Shown piece after piece: positions 5,406-5,518 of a stretch of 5,518 bases of DNA (positions are counted from its first letter, which is position 1; the number at the start of each line of letters is the position of its first letter). The stretch lies in assembly GCA_050747865.1 (NCBI GenBank), contig JBOGJI010000336.1, positions 1 to 5,518 of the forward strand. Reading direction: 5' to 3'. The DNA is from JBOGJI01 sp050747865 (GTDB lineage: Bacteria > Acidobacteriota > Thermoanaerobaculia > Multivoradales > JAHEKO01). The notes under the pieces are model-generated. The model searched no databases. It was given only the letters and a program-made list of their open reading frames with translations, and was not told the origin of the DNA. A program made the translations under genes and the position numbers.

Positions 5406-5518
5406 CAGGACTCCTCGCCGCCGTCGTCTTCGCCGGCGGCTTCACCGGGCGGACCACCGCGCTTCGCGCGGCGGTGCCCCGGCTCGCCTTCGCGGCCGGC
5501 GCGCCGCCAGCGGTCGTG
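5405..5518 (-). CDS. C-terminal 37 codons of an upstream gene (possibly hpf/raiA)
   Basis: A frame open from the right edge ends in TGA at 5407-5405, overlapping the ptsN ATG by one base. It begins HDRWRRAGREGEPGHRR and ends in an acidic Gly/Glu/Asp tail, EDDGGEES. The charged, low-complexity sequence has no recognisable domain. In many Gram-negative genomes the gene before ptsN encodes the ribosome hibernation factor HPF/RaiA, and a basic stretch such as HDRWRR could follow its C-terminal helix. That identification rests on gene order, not on similarity visible here. The TGATG junction and the Shine-Dalgarno inside its last codons indicate coupling to ptsN. Confidence 0.6.
   Translation of the reverse strand, partial: HDRWRRAGREGEPGHRRAKRGGPPGEAAGEDDGGEES
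5411..5416 (-). promoter_or_regulatory. Ribosome binding site for ptsN
   Basis: GAGGAG in the last codons of the upstream gene sits 5 nt before the ptsN ATG at 5405. It is the clearest Shine-Dalgarno in the window and fixes the ptsN start. Confidence 0.65.

Noticed and set aside
1..5518. CRISPR arrays, insertion sequences, tRNA or rRNA genes
   Set aside because: No regularly spaced repeats, transposase motifs, terminal inverted repeats or tRNA-like folds were seen; nearly all bases are within identified minus-strand coding sequence.

Overview
The window is a single, tightly packed minus-strand operon from a bacterium with a GC-rich genome (third codon positions are strongly G/C). It encodes a regulatory phosphotransferase system (PTS). 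Reading right to left, it contains the last 37 codons of an unidentified gene (possibly hpf/raiA), ptsN (EIIA-Ntr), hprK (HPr kinase/phosphorylase), rapZ (RNase adapter/nucleotide-binding protein), a mannose-family EIIA protein, ptsH (HPr), ptsI (Enzyme I) and the start of a lipoprotein gene that leaves the left edge. Long hprK, HPr with a Ser-46 site, and a ptsN-hprK-rapZ-EIIA(Man)-ptsH-ptsI order fit Gram-negative lineages such as Acidobacteriota or Myxococcota/Desulfobacterota-like bacteria. I cannot name the organism from this window; Acidobacteriota is my best guess.

Layout. 5518-5405: tail of an upstream gene whose TGA overlaps the ptsN ATG (TGATG). 5405-4944: ptsN. 4943-4903: a 41-nt gap with a perfect 8-bp hairpin. 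4902-3934: hprK. 3937-3017: rapZ, overlapping hprK by 4 nt (GTGA). 3016-2957: a 60-nt gap with an 11-bp GC hairpin. 2956-2522: EIIA(Man)-like protein. 2525-2256: ptsH, overlapping by 4 nt (ATGA). 2254-488: ptsI, one base after ptsH. 476-1: a previously unlisted lipoprotein gene, 11 nt after ptsI and incomplete. No gene-free stretch exceeds 60 nt. No promoter or intrinsic terminator is visible, so transcription probably starts to the right of the window and continues out of it to the left.

How it works together (family knowledge applied to these sequences). EI takes phosphate from PEP on His198 and passes it to HPr His15, which can phosphorylate EIIA-Ntr on His69. HprK can phosphorylate HPr at Ser46, tuning this flow to ATP, Pi and metabolite levels. 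No EIIB or EIIC permease gene is present, so the output looks regulatory rather than sugar uptake. Two departures stand out. The EIIA(Man)-like protein has Gln where the family has its phosphorylated His. RapZ has lost the basic C-terminal residues that E. coli RapZ uses to bind small RNAs. The long plus-strand open frames are antisense shadows of these genes.
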